In this document: in pieces, positions 8,507 through 16,375 of the stretch
Layout: every line of letters starts with the position of its first letter
How positions within the stretch are numbered: the first letter of the stretch is position 1
Source: an uncultured Actinomycetes bacterium
GTDB taxonomy: Bacteria > Actinomycetota > Actinomycetes > Nanopelagicales > Nanopelagicaceae
Length of the DNA: 24,291 bases
Direction: 5' to 3'
Assembly: GCA_903845465.1 (NCBI GenBank)
Contig: CAIMXQ010000031.1
Span: 1 to 24,291, forward strand
Notes under the pieces: generated by a model
What the model saw: only the letters and a program-made list of their open reading frames with translations
Databases searched by the model: none
Told to the model about the DNA's origin: nothing
Made by a program: the position numbers and the translations under genes

Positions 8507-9273
8507 GCGCGGATTCCCATAGGCATATTGTCAATCAATCGGACTCCATTTATCCACCCAGCGACTATCGCCCTTATATCTCGAGTATCTGATTGAGCGT
8601 GTGCAAAAGTTTTCTCATCGATGTAATCGGCGTAATCGAGAGTAAATGCTGGCTCTGTCGCCAATATCTCACGTAACTCAACTTCGGTCTTTGATTGCGA
8701 TAGCCCTCGATAGATAACTTGAGCTGCAATCCTTCCTTCAGGCGAGAGCCGACTATTACGTGAAGACATTGCGAGTCCATCTTCCTCGCGAACTGTTGGC
8801 GCTGTAATGATTTCAATATCACCAGCAATTGTCTTAATCAATTGCAACTGTTGAAAATCTTTCTCACCAAAGATTGCAACTTTTGGTTCTATCAATTCAA
8901 AGAGTCTGTTCACAACCGTCAGGACTCCATCAAAGTGACCAACTCGTGATTTTCCTTCGTAGATATCTCCAATAGAACCTGCGACAAGTTTTCTATATCC
9001 ATGAGGGTAGATCTCTGACTGTTTAGGTAACCAGAGATGTGTGATACCTGATGCAGCAGCTATCTCAATATCTATTTCAGGGGTACGTGGATAGCTTGCA
9101 AGATCTTCTTTATTCTCAAATTGCAGCGGGTTCACGAAGATACTTGCGACAACATGATTGCTGTAGCTTTTCGCTAATATGAAGAGTGAGGCATGTCCAG
9201 CATGTAACGCCCCCATAGTCGGAACAAATGCGCAGGCAGAAGGAAGATCCCTAGCATCTGTTACTACTTTCAT
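8503..9273 (-). CDS. panC: Pantothenate synthetase (pantoate--beta-alanine ligase)
   Basis: PanC joins pantoate to beta-alanine with ATP hydrolysis to AMP, giving pantothenate. The 256-residue protein shows the nucleotidyltransferase signature FVPTMGALHAGHASL (HxGH at 24-27), then SIFVNPLQF, the FDGVLTVVNRLF stretch and GEKDFQQL, and the KMSKS-like region MSSRNSRLS. It is somewhat shorter than the 280-310 residues common in the family, mainly at the N-terminus. The ATG has AAAGGA eight bases upstream, so the start is supported. It is separated from folK by 50 bases and overlaps nadB by four. panD, which often sits beside panC and supplies beta-alanine, is not here. Confidence 0.95.
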   Translation of the reverse strand: MKVVTDARDLPSACAFVPTMGALHAGHASLFILAKSYSNHVVASIFVNPLQFENKEDLASYPRTPEIDIEIAAASGITHLWLPKQSEIYPHGYRKLVAGSIGDIYEGKSRVGHFDGVLTVVNRLFELIEPKVAIFGEKDFQQLQLIKTIAGDIEIITAPTVREEDGLAMSSRNSRLSPEGRIAAQVIYRGLSQSKTEVELREILATEPAFTLDYADYIDEKTFAHAQSDTRDIRAIVAGWINGVRLIDNMPMGIRA

Positions 9274-9312
9274 GGCTCCAGTCCTTTCAGGTACCGGGCA
9301 GGCAGTGAGGTA

Positions 9313-9318
9313 ATTCTA
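9313..9318 (-). promoter_or_regulatory. Possible -10 element for panC
   Basis: On the minus strand this reads TAGAAT within the 50-base folK-panC gap, the longest gap inside the fol-pan-nad run. A start seven bases downstream would give a leader of about 33 bases carrying the AAAGGA ribosome-binding site. No clear -35 is visible, so internal transcription from folK is equally possible. Confidence 0.25.
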
Positions 9319-9323
9319 AGGCG

Positions 9324-9770
9324 TTACGGTAATTGCTCCAAAAGGGAAGAAATTTTCCCGTGTGTGAGCAGAACTGCATCCGGTTCAATCTCATGCCACG
9401 GTTCTAAGACGAAACGTCGCTCATGTGCTCGCGGATGTGGAAGTTCTAATTCGTCAGCTTTACTTAACAATCCCCCGAATTGAATGAGATCTAGATCGAT
9501 CGTACGCGGCCCCCATTTTTCGATTCGCTCTCGTCCAAGTGATTTCTCAATTCCATGAAGTAATGCAAGTAAATCTAATGCTGGGAGTTCGCTTTCGAGG
9601 ATACAGACTGAATTGATGTAATCAGGTTGTTCTGGTCCACCTACAGGTTTTGTCGTGTAATACGAAGATACAGCGATGACTTCTGTTGCCTCTCGCAATA
9701 ACGAGATAGCCACATCCATCTGCTCCTTAGGATTTCCAATATTTGCACCGAGTGCGACAACTGCTTTCAT
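9324..9770 (-). CDS. folK: 2-amino-4-hydroxy-6-hydroxymethyldihydropteridine pyrophosphokinase (HPPK)
   Basis: FolK transfers pyrophosphate from ATP to 6-hydroxymethyl-dihydropterin, making the substrate of FolP. The 148-residue protein is of normal length for a stand-alone HPPK. It shows ALGANIGNPKEQ at the N-terminus, YYTTKPVGGPEQPDYINSV, the signature KWGPRTIDLDLIQFG (usually RWGPRxxDLDI) with its two magnesium-binding aspartates, and LPHPRAHERRFVLEPW. It overlaps folB by four bases (ATGA), so the order folP-folB-folK is tightly coupled. FolB and FolK are separate proteins here, not fused. Confidence 0.96.
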   Translation of the reverse strand: MKAVVALGANIGNPKEQMDVAISLLREATEVIAVSSYYTTKPVGGPEQPDYINSVCILESELPALDLLALLHGIEKSLGRERIEKWGPRTIDLDLIQFGGLLSKADELELPHPRAHERRFVLEPWHEIEPDAVLLTHGKISSLLEQLP

Positions 9771-10123
9771 CGAGTAATAGTTACTGAAATATCAGTTGCT
9801 TGCGCCGAGATTGGAGCCTTTGGTTTATGTACTGTCACAGCAATATTAGTGATTTCAGGATGTCCAGCTTTAATCCGATCTGCAATCCGTCCAGCCAATC
9901 TTTCGATTAACTGAACTCGCTCGCCAGTGATTTCCTCAACGACAAGATCGGCAAGGACACCATAATCAATAGTCTCTTTAAGGTTGTCAGAGATACTTGC
10001 ACGCGATAAATCGAGATGAATTTCAAGATCAACAAAGAAATCTTGACCGTTCTTTGCTTCATGATCAAAGACTCCGTGATACCCAAAGCCCCAAATACCT
10101 GTAAGGCTGATGACATCGCTCAT
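9767..10123 (-). CDS. folB: Dihydroneopterin aldolase
   Basis: FolB cleaves 7,8-dihydroneopterin to 6-hydroxymethyl-dihydropterin and glycolaldehyde in folate synthesis. The 118-residue protein is of family length. The N-terminal segment GYHGVFDHEAKNGQDFFVDL contains the pterin-binding glutamate region, DYGVLADLV and VQLIERLAGRIAD are conserved family stretches, and VHKPKAPI holds the expected catalytic lysine. It overlaps folP upstream and folK downstream by four bases each. Confidence 0.95.
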   Translation of the reverse strand: MSDVISLTGIWGFGYHGVFDHEAKNGQDFFVDLEIHLDLSRASISDNLKETIDYGVLADLVVEEITGERVQLIERLAGRIADRIKAGHPEITNIAVTVHKPKAPISAQATDISVTITR

Positions 10124-10875
10124 GAGCGAACCGCCTCAACATTTTCCTTCACGCCATGAACTCTAACTCCCCAGATACCTTTGCCGACAAGGGAACGAGT
10201 TACGCCAACAGTGGCCTCTTCGCGCTCATCAGGTGTATCTCCACCAAGAAAACGCTTACGCGAATGGCCGATGAGAATTGGATAGCTCAATGCTGCAAAT
10301 TCATCAATCCTGCGAAGGATTTCCCAATTATGTTCTGCATCCTTTGCAAAGCCGATTCCCGGATCGAGGATGATCTTCTCTCGCTTGATGCCGGCTTCAA
10401 GTGCCTTCACTAATTGGGAATTTAACTCAGCAATAACTTCTGTAACCACATCGGCGTAGATTGCTTTGGAATTCATATCTTTAGAGTGTCCGCGCCAGTG
10501 CATCAGGATGTATTTACAACCAAGATCTGCAATCGTCGCAAACATTTGAGAATCTGCGGCGCCTCCGCTCACATCATTAATAATCGTTGCACCTGCTTCG
10601 ACGGCGAGTTTTGCAGTCGAAGCTCGCATAGTGTCGGCGCTAATTTCAACAGAACTTTCAGCAAGTGCGCGTATTACAGGAATTACTCTGGCTTGCTCTT
10701 CACCTGCAGGTACGCGATCTGCGCCAGGTCGAGTGGATTCACCACCAATATCGATAATATCCGCACCATCTTCAACCATGTGAAGGCCATATGTAATGGC
10801 GCTTTCACTATCTAAATATTCACCGCCATCAGCAAATGAATCCGGCGTTACATTTAAGATCCCCATTACAAGCAT
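10120..10875 (-). CDS. folP: Dihydropteroate synthase
   Basis: FolP condenses 6-hydroxymethyl-dihydropterin pyrophosphate with p-aminobenzoate and is the sulfonamide target. The 251-residue TIM-barrel protein has all main motifs: MGILNVTPDSFADGGEY at the N-terminus, DIGGESTRPGA, INDVSGG, ILDPGIGFAKD and IGHSRKRFLGG. It is slightly shorter than typical (about 265-285), consistent with a trimmed N-terminus. Six bases separate it from the folE stop and there is no Shine-Dalgarno sequence, so reinitiation after folE is likely. A second ATG three codons in (at 10866) is an alternative start. Confidence 0.95.
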   Translation of the reverse strand: MLVMGILNVTPDSFADGGEYLDSESAITYGLHMVEDGADIIDIGGESTRPGADRVPAGEEQARVIPVIRALAESSVEISADTMRASTAKLAVEAGATIINDVSGGAADSQMFATIADLGCKYILMHWRGHSKDMNSKAIYADVVTEVIAELNSQLVKALEAGIKREKIILDPGIGFAKDAEHNWEILRRIDEFAALSYPILIGHSRKRFLGGDTPDEREEATVGVTRSLVGKGIWGVRVHGVKENVEAVRS

Positions 10876-10881
10876 TAGAAC

Positions 10882-11493
10882 TTATCGATTCGTAATGAGG
10901 CTAATTGCTTCTGCTCGAGTGGCTGCATCGCGCAGAACTCCGCGTACTGCAGATGTCGTGGTACGTGCTCGTGACTTACGTACACCTCGCATCGACATAC
11001 ATAGATGTTCGCAATCAATAATGACGATGACGCCCATTGGATTGAGAATCTCCACAAGTGCATCAGCAATCTGAGTTGTTAGGCGCTCTTGTACCTGCGG
11101 GCGTCGCGCAAAGAGATCGACTAAACGAGCAACTTTAGATAGGCCCGTAATTTTCCCGCTTGGAATATAGCCAACATGAGCAACTCCATGAAAAGGAGTG
11201 AGGTGATGTTCGCAATGTGAAAAGACTTCAATGTCACGGATGATGACAAGTTCTTCATGTCCTATATCAAAGGTCGTCGTTAATACATCTTCTGGCTTCT
11301 GCCATAGACCTTCGAAGTTCTCTTTAAAGGCACGTGCCACGCGCGCTGGGGTCTCTTTAAGTCCTTCGCGTTCTGGGTCTTCGCCTAAGGCAAGAAGTAA
11401 TTCCCGCACTGCTTTTTCGGCGCGCTCCTGATCGTAAGGATGTGATGCTCTTCCATCATCAGGTCCCATCGATACAGAAGAAATGTCACTCAC
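10882..11493 (-). CDS. folE: GTP cyclohydrolase I (FolE1)
   Basis: FolE1 converts GTP to 7,8-dihydroneopterin triphosphate, the entry step of folate synthesis. The 203-residue protein carries the zinc-site motif SHCEHHLTPF (Cys94, His97) and EHLCMSMRGV (Cys165), plus GHEELVIIRDIEVFS and SGKITGLSKVARLVD. The GTG start overlaps the end of ftsH by eight bases; an ATG at 11469 (residue 9) is an alternative, but neither has a strong ribosome-binding site. The order ftsH-folE-folP-folB-folK is conserved across actinobacteria, and all of these are present and intact here. Confidence 0.96.
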   Translation of the reverse strand: MSDISSVSMGPDDGRASHPYDQERAEKAVRELLLALGEDPEREGLKETPARVARAFKENFEGLWQKPEDVLTTTFDIGHEELVIIRDIEVFSHCEHHLTPFHGVAHVGYIPSGKITGLSKVARLVDLFARRPQVQERLTTQIADALVEILNPMGVIVIIDCEHLCMSMRGVRKSRARTTTSAVRGVLRDAATRAEAISLITNR

Positions 11494-13567
11494 TCGAAGT
11501 TGTCTTCTTTACTCGACGATTTTTACGTGGAGCATCCGCCGTTACTGGAGTGCGTTCTGGAATATCAACTGGAGGTTGTGTTGAAGGAATACGCGTTGCA
11601 GAACCTGTCCATGCTGGACGATTTGGCCACGCTTTAACCTTTGCAAATATCTGAGAGATTTCCTCTTTATTGAGCGTCTCTTTTTCGAGTAGCTCTAGAA
11701 CCATCTCGTCGAGAATACTTCGGTTTGCCTCGAGAATGTCATAAGCCTCTTGGTGTGCCTTCTCGATGAGCTTACGAATTTCTGCATCAACGGTTGCCGC
11801 AACACTTTCTGAGTAATCACGTTGGTGGCCATAATCGCGACCCATAAATGGTTCGGACGCATCGCTGCCGAGCTTGATTGCACCAATTGCCTCAGTCATT
11901 CCATATTGAGTAACCATTGCACGAGCTAGAGCAGTTGCTTTCTCGATGTCATTAGATGCACCCGTTGATGGATCGTGGAATATGAGTTCTTCTGCGGCGC
12001 GGCCACCGAGTGAATACGCCAATTGATCGAGGAGCTGATTACGCGTTGTTGAATACTTATCTTCGTCAGGTAAGACCATGGTGTAACCAAGTGCGCGTCC
12101 GCGCGGCATGATCGTAATTTTGTGTACTGGATCTGTATGTGGAAGCGCATGTGCAACAAGTGCATGCCCTGCTTCGTGATAAGCAGTAACGCGACGCTCT
12201 TCTTCAGACATAAGTCGAGATTTACGTTGTGGACCTGCCATCACGCGATCGATAGCTTCATCCATCTGCGTATTGGTAATTGTCTTCTGGCCCTCGCGAG
12301 CAGTTAATAACGCAGCTTCATTGAGAACATTGGCAAGATCTGCACCTGTAAATCCAGGTGTACGTCGTGCATAGGCAACGAGTTCGACATCCTTAGCAAG
12401 TGGCTTGCCCTTTGCATGCACTTTGAGAATATCTTCACGTCCCTTGAGATCAGGACGTTCTACTGGAATTTGGCGATCAAAGCGACCGGGGCGAAGAAGT
12501 GCTGGGTCGAGAACATCCGGACGGTTTGTTGCTGCAATCAAAATGACTTGGCCATTTGCTTCAAAACCATCCATCTCAACGAGAAGTTGGTTCAGAGTCT
12601 GTTCGCGCTCATCGTGTCCGCCACCCATCCCTGCACCACGTTGACGTCCTACTGCATCGATTTCATCTACGAATACGATTGCTGGAGCATTTGCCTTCGC
12701 TTGTGCAAAGAGATCGCGCACACGTGCTGCACCAACCCCTACAAACATTTCAACAAAGTCAGAACCTGAAATTGAATAGAACGGAACTTTTGCTTCACCT
12801 GCTACAGCACGAGCAAGAAGAGTCTTACCTGTTCCGGGAGGGCCGTAGAGCAAGACTCCCTTTGGAATTTTTGCACCGAGAACCGCGTACTTTGCTGGAT
12901 CTGCAAGAAAATCTTTTATCTCTTCTAGCTCGGCAATGGCCTCGTCAGCACCCGCAACATCATCAAATGTATTTTGGGGAACTTCATTGTTCTGCAACTT
13001 GGCGCGAGATTTTCCAAATGAGAAGACTCGGTTTCCACCCTGTGCCTGCCCCATCATTAAGAAGAATAAGAAGCCAATAATCAGAATTGGCCCAAAGGTG
13101 AAGAAGAGTGAAGTCAAGAAGGATTGAGTAGGTACATCAACATTCCAACCCTTTGTAGGTGGGTTTGCAGTGAGAGCGTCAACCAGAGTCGGCTCTTGTC
13201 GAGCTACATATGATGCTTCAACTTTGCTCGCACCTTTAATTGTGTTTCCGGCAGAGAGAATCAATTGAATCTTCTGTGATTTATCAATTATCACCGCAGA
13301 TTCAACTTGTGCCTTAGAAATGGCATCAACAACTTGTGAAGTCTCGACTTGGGTGTAGCGATTAGAAGCGCTCGTGATTTGACCGAAGATAGTTACAGCA
13401 AAGATTGCAAGGATTATCCAAAATAAAGGTCCCTTAAAAATCTTCTGCGAACGAGTCAAGGGAGCCTTCTTTGCGCCCTCCTTTGCTGCAGGCTTTGCCG
13501 ACTTCTTGAACAGCTTCAAATCTAACTTCTTCTTATTGGGATTGTTGCTCGGTGTTTGGGAAGTCAT
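11486..13567 (-). CDS. ftsH: ATP-dependent zinc metalloprotease FtsH
   Basis: FtsH is the membrane-anchored AAA+ protease that removes misassembled membrane proteins and selected regulators. At 693 residues it has a very basic cytoplasmic N-terminus (about 1-46, with KKK, KKSAK and KEGAKKAP clusters), a membrane span at about 48-64, an extracytoplasmic domain, a second span at about 152-172, Walker A GPPGTGKT (242-249), Walker B VFVDEID (about 298-304), the second region of homology ATNRPDVLDPALLRPGRFD, and the zinc site HEAGH (464-468), with a likely third ligand in SNDIEKAT. The C-terminal 60 residues are Pro/Lys-rich and probably disordered. AAGGA lies five bases before the ATG. hpt ends eight bases upstream. 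Confidence 0.97.
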   Translation of the reverse strand: MTSQTPSNNPNKKKLDLKLFKKSAKPAAKEGAKKAPLTRSQKIFKGPLFWIILAIFAVTIFGQITSASNRYTQVETSQVVDAISKAQVESAVIIDKSQKIQLILSAGNTIKGASKVEASYVARQEPTLVDALTANPPTKGWNVDVPTQSFLTSLFFTFGPILIIGFLFFLMMGQAQGGNRVFSFGKSRAKLQNNEVPQNTFDDVAGADEAIAELEEIKDFLADPAKYAVLGAKIPKGVLLYGPPGTGKTLLARAVAGEAKVPFYSISGSDFVEMFVGVGAARVRDLFAQAKANAPAIVFVDEIDAVGRQRGAGMGGGHDEREQTLNQLLVEMDGFEANGQVILIAATNRPDVLDPALLRPGRFDRQIPVERPDLKGREDILKVHAKGKPLAKDVELVAYARRTPGFTGADLANVLNEAALLTAREGQKTITNTQMDEAIDRVMAGPQRKSRLMSEEERRVTAYHEAGHALVAHALPHTDPVHKITIMPRGRALGYTMVLPDEDKYSTTRNQLLDQLAYSLGGRAAEELIFHDPSTGASNDIEKATALARAMVTQYGMTEAIGAIKLGSDASEPFMGRDYGHQRDYSESVAATVDAEIRKLIEKAHQEAYDILEANRSILDEMVLELLEKETLNKEEISQIFAKVKAWPNRPAWTGSATRIPSTQPPVDIPERTPVTADAPRKNRRVKKTTSSE

Positions 13568-13575
13568 ATATATCC

Positions 13576-14127
13576 TTATGAATACATGTGCTTAGCAAGC
13601 ACACCAATAAATGAGAGGTTGCGATACTTCTCGTCAAAATCGAGACCATATCCGACTACGAACTCCTTAGGAATATCAAATCCGACGTACTTCACGTCAA
13701 CATCCACCTTTGCAGCTTCTGGCTTACGAAGGATTGCAAGGATTTCAACCGATGCTGCTCCGCGAGATAATAGATTTGATTTAAGCCATGACAAGGTCAA
13801 ACCTGAATCAACAATATCTTCAACAATCAAAACGTGGCGGCCGGTGATATCGCGATCGAGATCTTTAAGGATGCGAACAACGCCACTAGATTTAGTGCCG
13901 GAACCGTAGGATGAAACAGCCATCCAATCCATTTCGATATGAGTTTGCATGGCACGAGTGAGATCAGCCATCGCCATAATTGCGCCCTTAAGCACGCCAA
14001 CGAGTAGAACCTTCTTATCTTTGTAATCTGCATCAACGCGTGCTGCAAGTTCTGCAATCTTTGCTGCAAGTTGCTCTTCAGTTGCGATAACGCTTTCAAC
14101 ATCGGTTCCGACTGCTGCTAAATCCAC
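13576..14127 (-). CDS. hpt: Hypoxanthine phosphoribosyltransferase
   Basis: Hpt salvages hypoxanthine and guanine with PRPP to IMP and GMP. The 183-residue protein has LLVGVLKGAIMAMADL (about 41-56), MAVSSYGSGTKSSG, the PRPP-binding loop VEDIVDSGLT (102-111), and the purine-site segment KYVGFDIPKEFVVGYGLDF. The start is GTG, with GAGGAG (14136-14141) eight bases upstream deciding it. It lies 19 bases after tilS and eight before ftsH. tilS-hpt-ftsH is a common bacterial order, so co-transcription from the tilS promoter is likely. Confidence 0.95.
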   Translation of the reverse strand: MDLAAVGTDVESVIATEEQLAAKIAELAARVDADYKDKKVLLVGVLKGAIMAMADLTRAMQTHIEMDWMAVSSYGSGTKSSGVVRILKDLDRDITGRHVLIVEDIVDSGLTLSWLKSNLLSRGAASVEILAILRKPEAAKVDVDVKYVGFDIPKEFVVGYGLDFDEKYRNLSFIGVLAKHMYS

Positions 14128-14146
14128 GTGGTCTGCTCCTCGGTAA

Positions 14147-15109
14147 TTAAGGCTGGGCTAAGAGCGAAAGTCTGCCCGAAATTCGCTCAACCTTCACACC
14201 ACCCGGAAGGTTGAGAGCGCCTTGACCGTGCCATTGAGTGATGAGCGCCTCAATTGCCGCCACGTGATCCCAGGTAATTGAGCCTGAAGGCGCTCCAGCG
14301 GCGTAGAGGGCTGCTCGGATGATGCGGGTGCGGATAGCACGGGATAGCTCACCCAAACTCTCACAATCAAGGTCGGTGAGGTCTAGGTGTGAGATTGCAG
14401 CATCGGCAATTGCATCGAGGGCATCGGCATCATCGCGCAATAAGGATGCACTTCGAGATAAAGCTGCAGAAATTCCGGGGCCAATCTTCTCTTCCATCAA
14501 TGGAAGTACTTCATTGCGAACTCGGACTCGAGAAAAATCTGGACTCATATTATGTGGGTCATCCCAGAATTTAATTCCGATTTCTTCGCATGCTGCAACA
14601 GTTTGCGCACGGGTAATTCCTAGGAGCGGACGGAGATACATACCGTTCTCGCTCGCCATCCCAGAAAGTGATCGTGTGCCTGAACCACGAGCTAATCCAA
14701 GTAAGACGGTCTCTGCTTGATCATCACGCGTATGACCTAAGAAGATTTTTTCTGCTCGCTCTTTTTCAGCGCACGCGCTAAGTGCACGATAGCGTGCATC
14801 ACGTGCACCAGCCTCGATGCCGGACTTAACATCAACTACAACTTTTTCAATATTAACTTTTTCATAACCAAACTCTTTCAATTGACTCTGAACTTTCTCC
14901 GCCTGCCGAGCTGAATTCTCTTGAAGTTGGTGATCGACAGTTACTGCAACAGCTCTGATTGCAAGAGGTTGTGATTCCTTAAGGATTGCATATGCCAGCG
15001 CAAGCGAATCGGCACCACCAGAGACTGCAACGAGTACGACATCACCGGCTTCGCAGCTTTGAAGAAAAGGTTTTACAGCGTTGCGAATGGCAACGATGGA
15101 ATCTGTCAT
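14147..15109 (-). CDS. tilS: tRNA(Ile)-lysidine synthase
   Basis: TilS converts C34 of the CAU-anticodon tRNA-Ile to lysidine so that it reads AUA; it is usually essential. The 320-residue protein has the PP-loop SGGADS (30-35) within VLVAVSGGADSLALAY, then GHTRDDQAETVLLGLARGSG and the PLLGITRAQT and FWDDPHNMSPDFSRVRVRNEVLP stretches of the family. It is short like the mycobacterial enzyme, without the extended C-terminal domain of E. coli TilS. The ATG has no Shine-Dalgarno sequence, but TAACCT lies exactly at leaderless spacing, embedded in the end of the upstream nlpC-type gene. Confidence 0.94.
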   Translation of the reverse strand: MTDSIVAIRNAVKPFLQSCEAGDVVLVAVSGGADSLALAYAILKESQPLAIRAVAVTVDHQLQENSARQAEKVQSQLKEFGYEKVNIEKVVVDVKSGIEAGARDARYRALSACAEKERAEKIFLGHTRDDQAETVLLGLARGSGTRSLSGMASENGMYLRPLLGITRAQTVAACEEIGIKFWDDPHNMSPDFSRVRVRNEVLPLMEEKIGPGISAALSRSASLLRDDADALDAIADAAISHLDLTDLDCESLGELSRAIRTRIIRAALYAAGAPSGSITWDHVAAIEALITQWHGQGALNLPGGVKVERISGRLSLLAQP

Positions 15110-15115
15110 AGATGA

Positions 15116-15121
15116 AGGTTA
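15116..15121 (-). promoter_or_regulatory. -10 element for leaderless tilS transcript
   Basis: Minus-strand TAACCT, with its last T seven bases before the A of the tilS ATG, overlaps the stop codon of the preceding endopeptidase gene. Transcription would begin at the start codon. The TANNNT match at the exact leaderless position, and the lack of a ribosome-binding site, are the evidence; no -35 was recognised. Confidence 0.6.
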
Positions 15122-16321
15122 GACCCGCCCACCAAATGGCATAAGCCCTTTAACGCTATAAATACTGGAGTAAATAAGGCCAGTCTTTGTGGAATTGGCC
15201 TCCCACATCATTCCGCCACCTGCATAGATGGTGATGTGGTGAATAGTTGAAATCGTTCCCTCATAGGAATAGAAAAGTAAATCGCCTGGCTGCAGCTCAG
15301 TAAGCGGAACATGCTTTGTATACCCTGCATACAACGCTGCATTGAGTCGATCCCAATTAGGCCAGTCCAGTCCAGCAGCCTTATAAGCGGCGTAGACCAA
15401 ACCTGAACAGTCAAATGAGTTTGGACCTTGCGCACCCCATACATATGGCTTACGTGCAAGGACTTGTTTCTTCGCAAAGGCAACTGCGATTAAACGTTGA
15501 GCCTCTGTTGTACGAATTGTTGAACGACCCTTAAATCCGATATCTGGCCAGACCTTCGCCTGATTAATGACCGTCGTTGCAATAGTTGCTTGGTTCTCTT
15601 CAAGCAACGCTAATTGACGTTGTTGCTCAAGGGTGACTCGCACATTACGAGCGGAGGCAAGTTCTTTCATTAATTGATTTTGAACTGCTTGAAGTTTATT
15701 TACTTCCTTTTGCTGAAGCGCTTGGGCATCGTCGGCGACTTTCTTTGCAGCCGCAACTTTTGCAGTTGCAGTAACTTGAATTGCTTTTGCATCATCAGCC
15801 TTCTGCTTTGCATCTCTTGCAACAATCTCAGCCGCTTTATATCGCTCGAGAGCAGTTGTGTTTCGTGCTCCTAAAGTGTTTAAGGTGGAAAGTTGATCTA
15901 CCAATTCTTGTGGACCGTTTGAACTCAGTAGCGGTTGAATATCGCTCATATTTCCACCAAGGATGTAGGCATTTGCTGCCAGCTTTCCGATGATGCGATG
16001 TGCCTGCTGAACAGCTGCAGCTGTCTCGGCTGCATGTTTCGCTGCCGCTGCTGCTTGTGCAGTTGCAACTGCTAACTCTTGCTGCGCCTTTGTATACAGG
16101 GCACGTGCAGCATTTGACTTAACTGTGAGTTGCTTAAGGGTCATATTTGCTGCAGCAAGTTTCTTCGCTGCAGCATCGGCTGCCGCTTTCTTTACCGCTT
16201 CAGCCTGTTTAGCCGCTTCAATTTCAGCGAGAGTTGGCTTTGGGCTGGCAATAGCTGGGGTCGTTGAAAGCGTTAAGCCCGCAATGATTGCAAGGCTGAG
16301 TAATCGCTTTCTATGCTGCAC
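15119..16321 (-). CDS. Secreted NlpC/P60-family peptidoglycan endopeptidase with coiled-coil N-terminus
   Basis: This 400-residue protein is a probable D,L-endopeptidase that cuts peptide stems of peptidoglycan during growth or division, similar in plan to actinobacterial RipA/RPF-interacting hydrolases. A signal peptide (about 1-26, LLSLAIIAGLTLSTTPAIAS) is followed by about 230 residues of Ala/Lys/Gln-rich heptad-like coiled coil (30-265), then the NlpC/P60 domain: YVWGAQGPNSFDCSGLVY with catalytic Cys305, PGDLLFY, and the histidine in HHITIYAG (about 361-363). The coiled coil probably acts as an autoinhibitory or partner-binding lever, as known for related hydrolases; that is inference. 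The start is GTG with a leaderless -10. It is separated by 54 bases from the ABC permease gene and by nine from tilS. Confidence 0.88.
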   Translation of the reverse strand: MQHRKRLLSLAIIAGLTLSTTPAIASPKPTLAEIEAAKQAEAVKKAAADAAAKKLAAANMTLKQLTVKSNAARALYTKAQQELAVATAQAAAAAKHAAETAAAVQQAHRIIGKLAANAYILGGNMSDIQPLLSSNGPQELVDQLSTLNTLGARNTTALERYKAAEIVARDAKQKADDAKAIQVTATAKVAAAKKVADDAQALQQKEVNKLQAVQNQLMKELASARNVRVTLEQQRQLALLEENQATIATTVINQAKVWPDIGFKGRSTIRTTEAQRLIAVAFAKKQVLARKPYVWGAQGPNSFDCSGLVYAAYKAAGLDWPNWDRLNAALYAGYTKHVPLTELQPGDLLFYSYEGTISTIHHITIYAGGGMMWEANSTKTGLIYSSIYSVKGLMPFGGRV

Positions 16322-16327
16322 TTCTTA

Positions 16328-16333
16328 AGAATA
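16328..16333 (-). promoter_or_regulatory. -10 element for leaderless endopeptidase transcript
   Basis: Minus-strand TATTCT, with its last T exactly seven bases before the first base of the GTG start codon. The start codon would be the first transcribed base. There is no Shine-Dalgarno sequence in the six bases between. It lies in the 54-base gap after the ABC permease gene, in which I see no terminator. Confidence 0.65.
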
Positions 16334-16375
16334 ATTGGACAACCTCGTGAAAGTGTTGCGATCAGCCAAGTGTCG

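Noticed and set aside
12556..13080. 174-codon open frame opposite ftsH
   Set aside because: It is antisense to the conserved AAA+ domain, His/Arg/Gln/Leu-rich, and matches no protein; it is a shadow of ftsH.
647..15109. Frequent TTCGCG/TCGCGA words across the minus-strand genes as a possible signal sequence
   Set aside because: They occur mainly inside codons for Arg, Glu, Ala and Ser runs with no regular spacing or orientation; codon use explains them without counting evidence to the contrary.
15540..16240. Ala/Lys-rich repetitive coding in the NlpC/P60 gene as a DNA repeat
   Set aside because: The nucleotide sequence is not a true tandem repeat; it reflects a coiled-coil protein composition.
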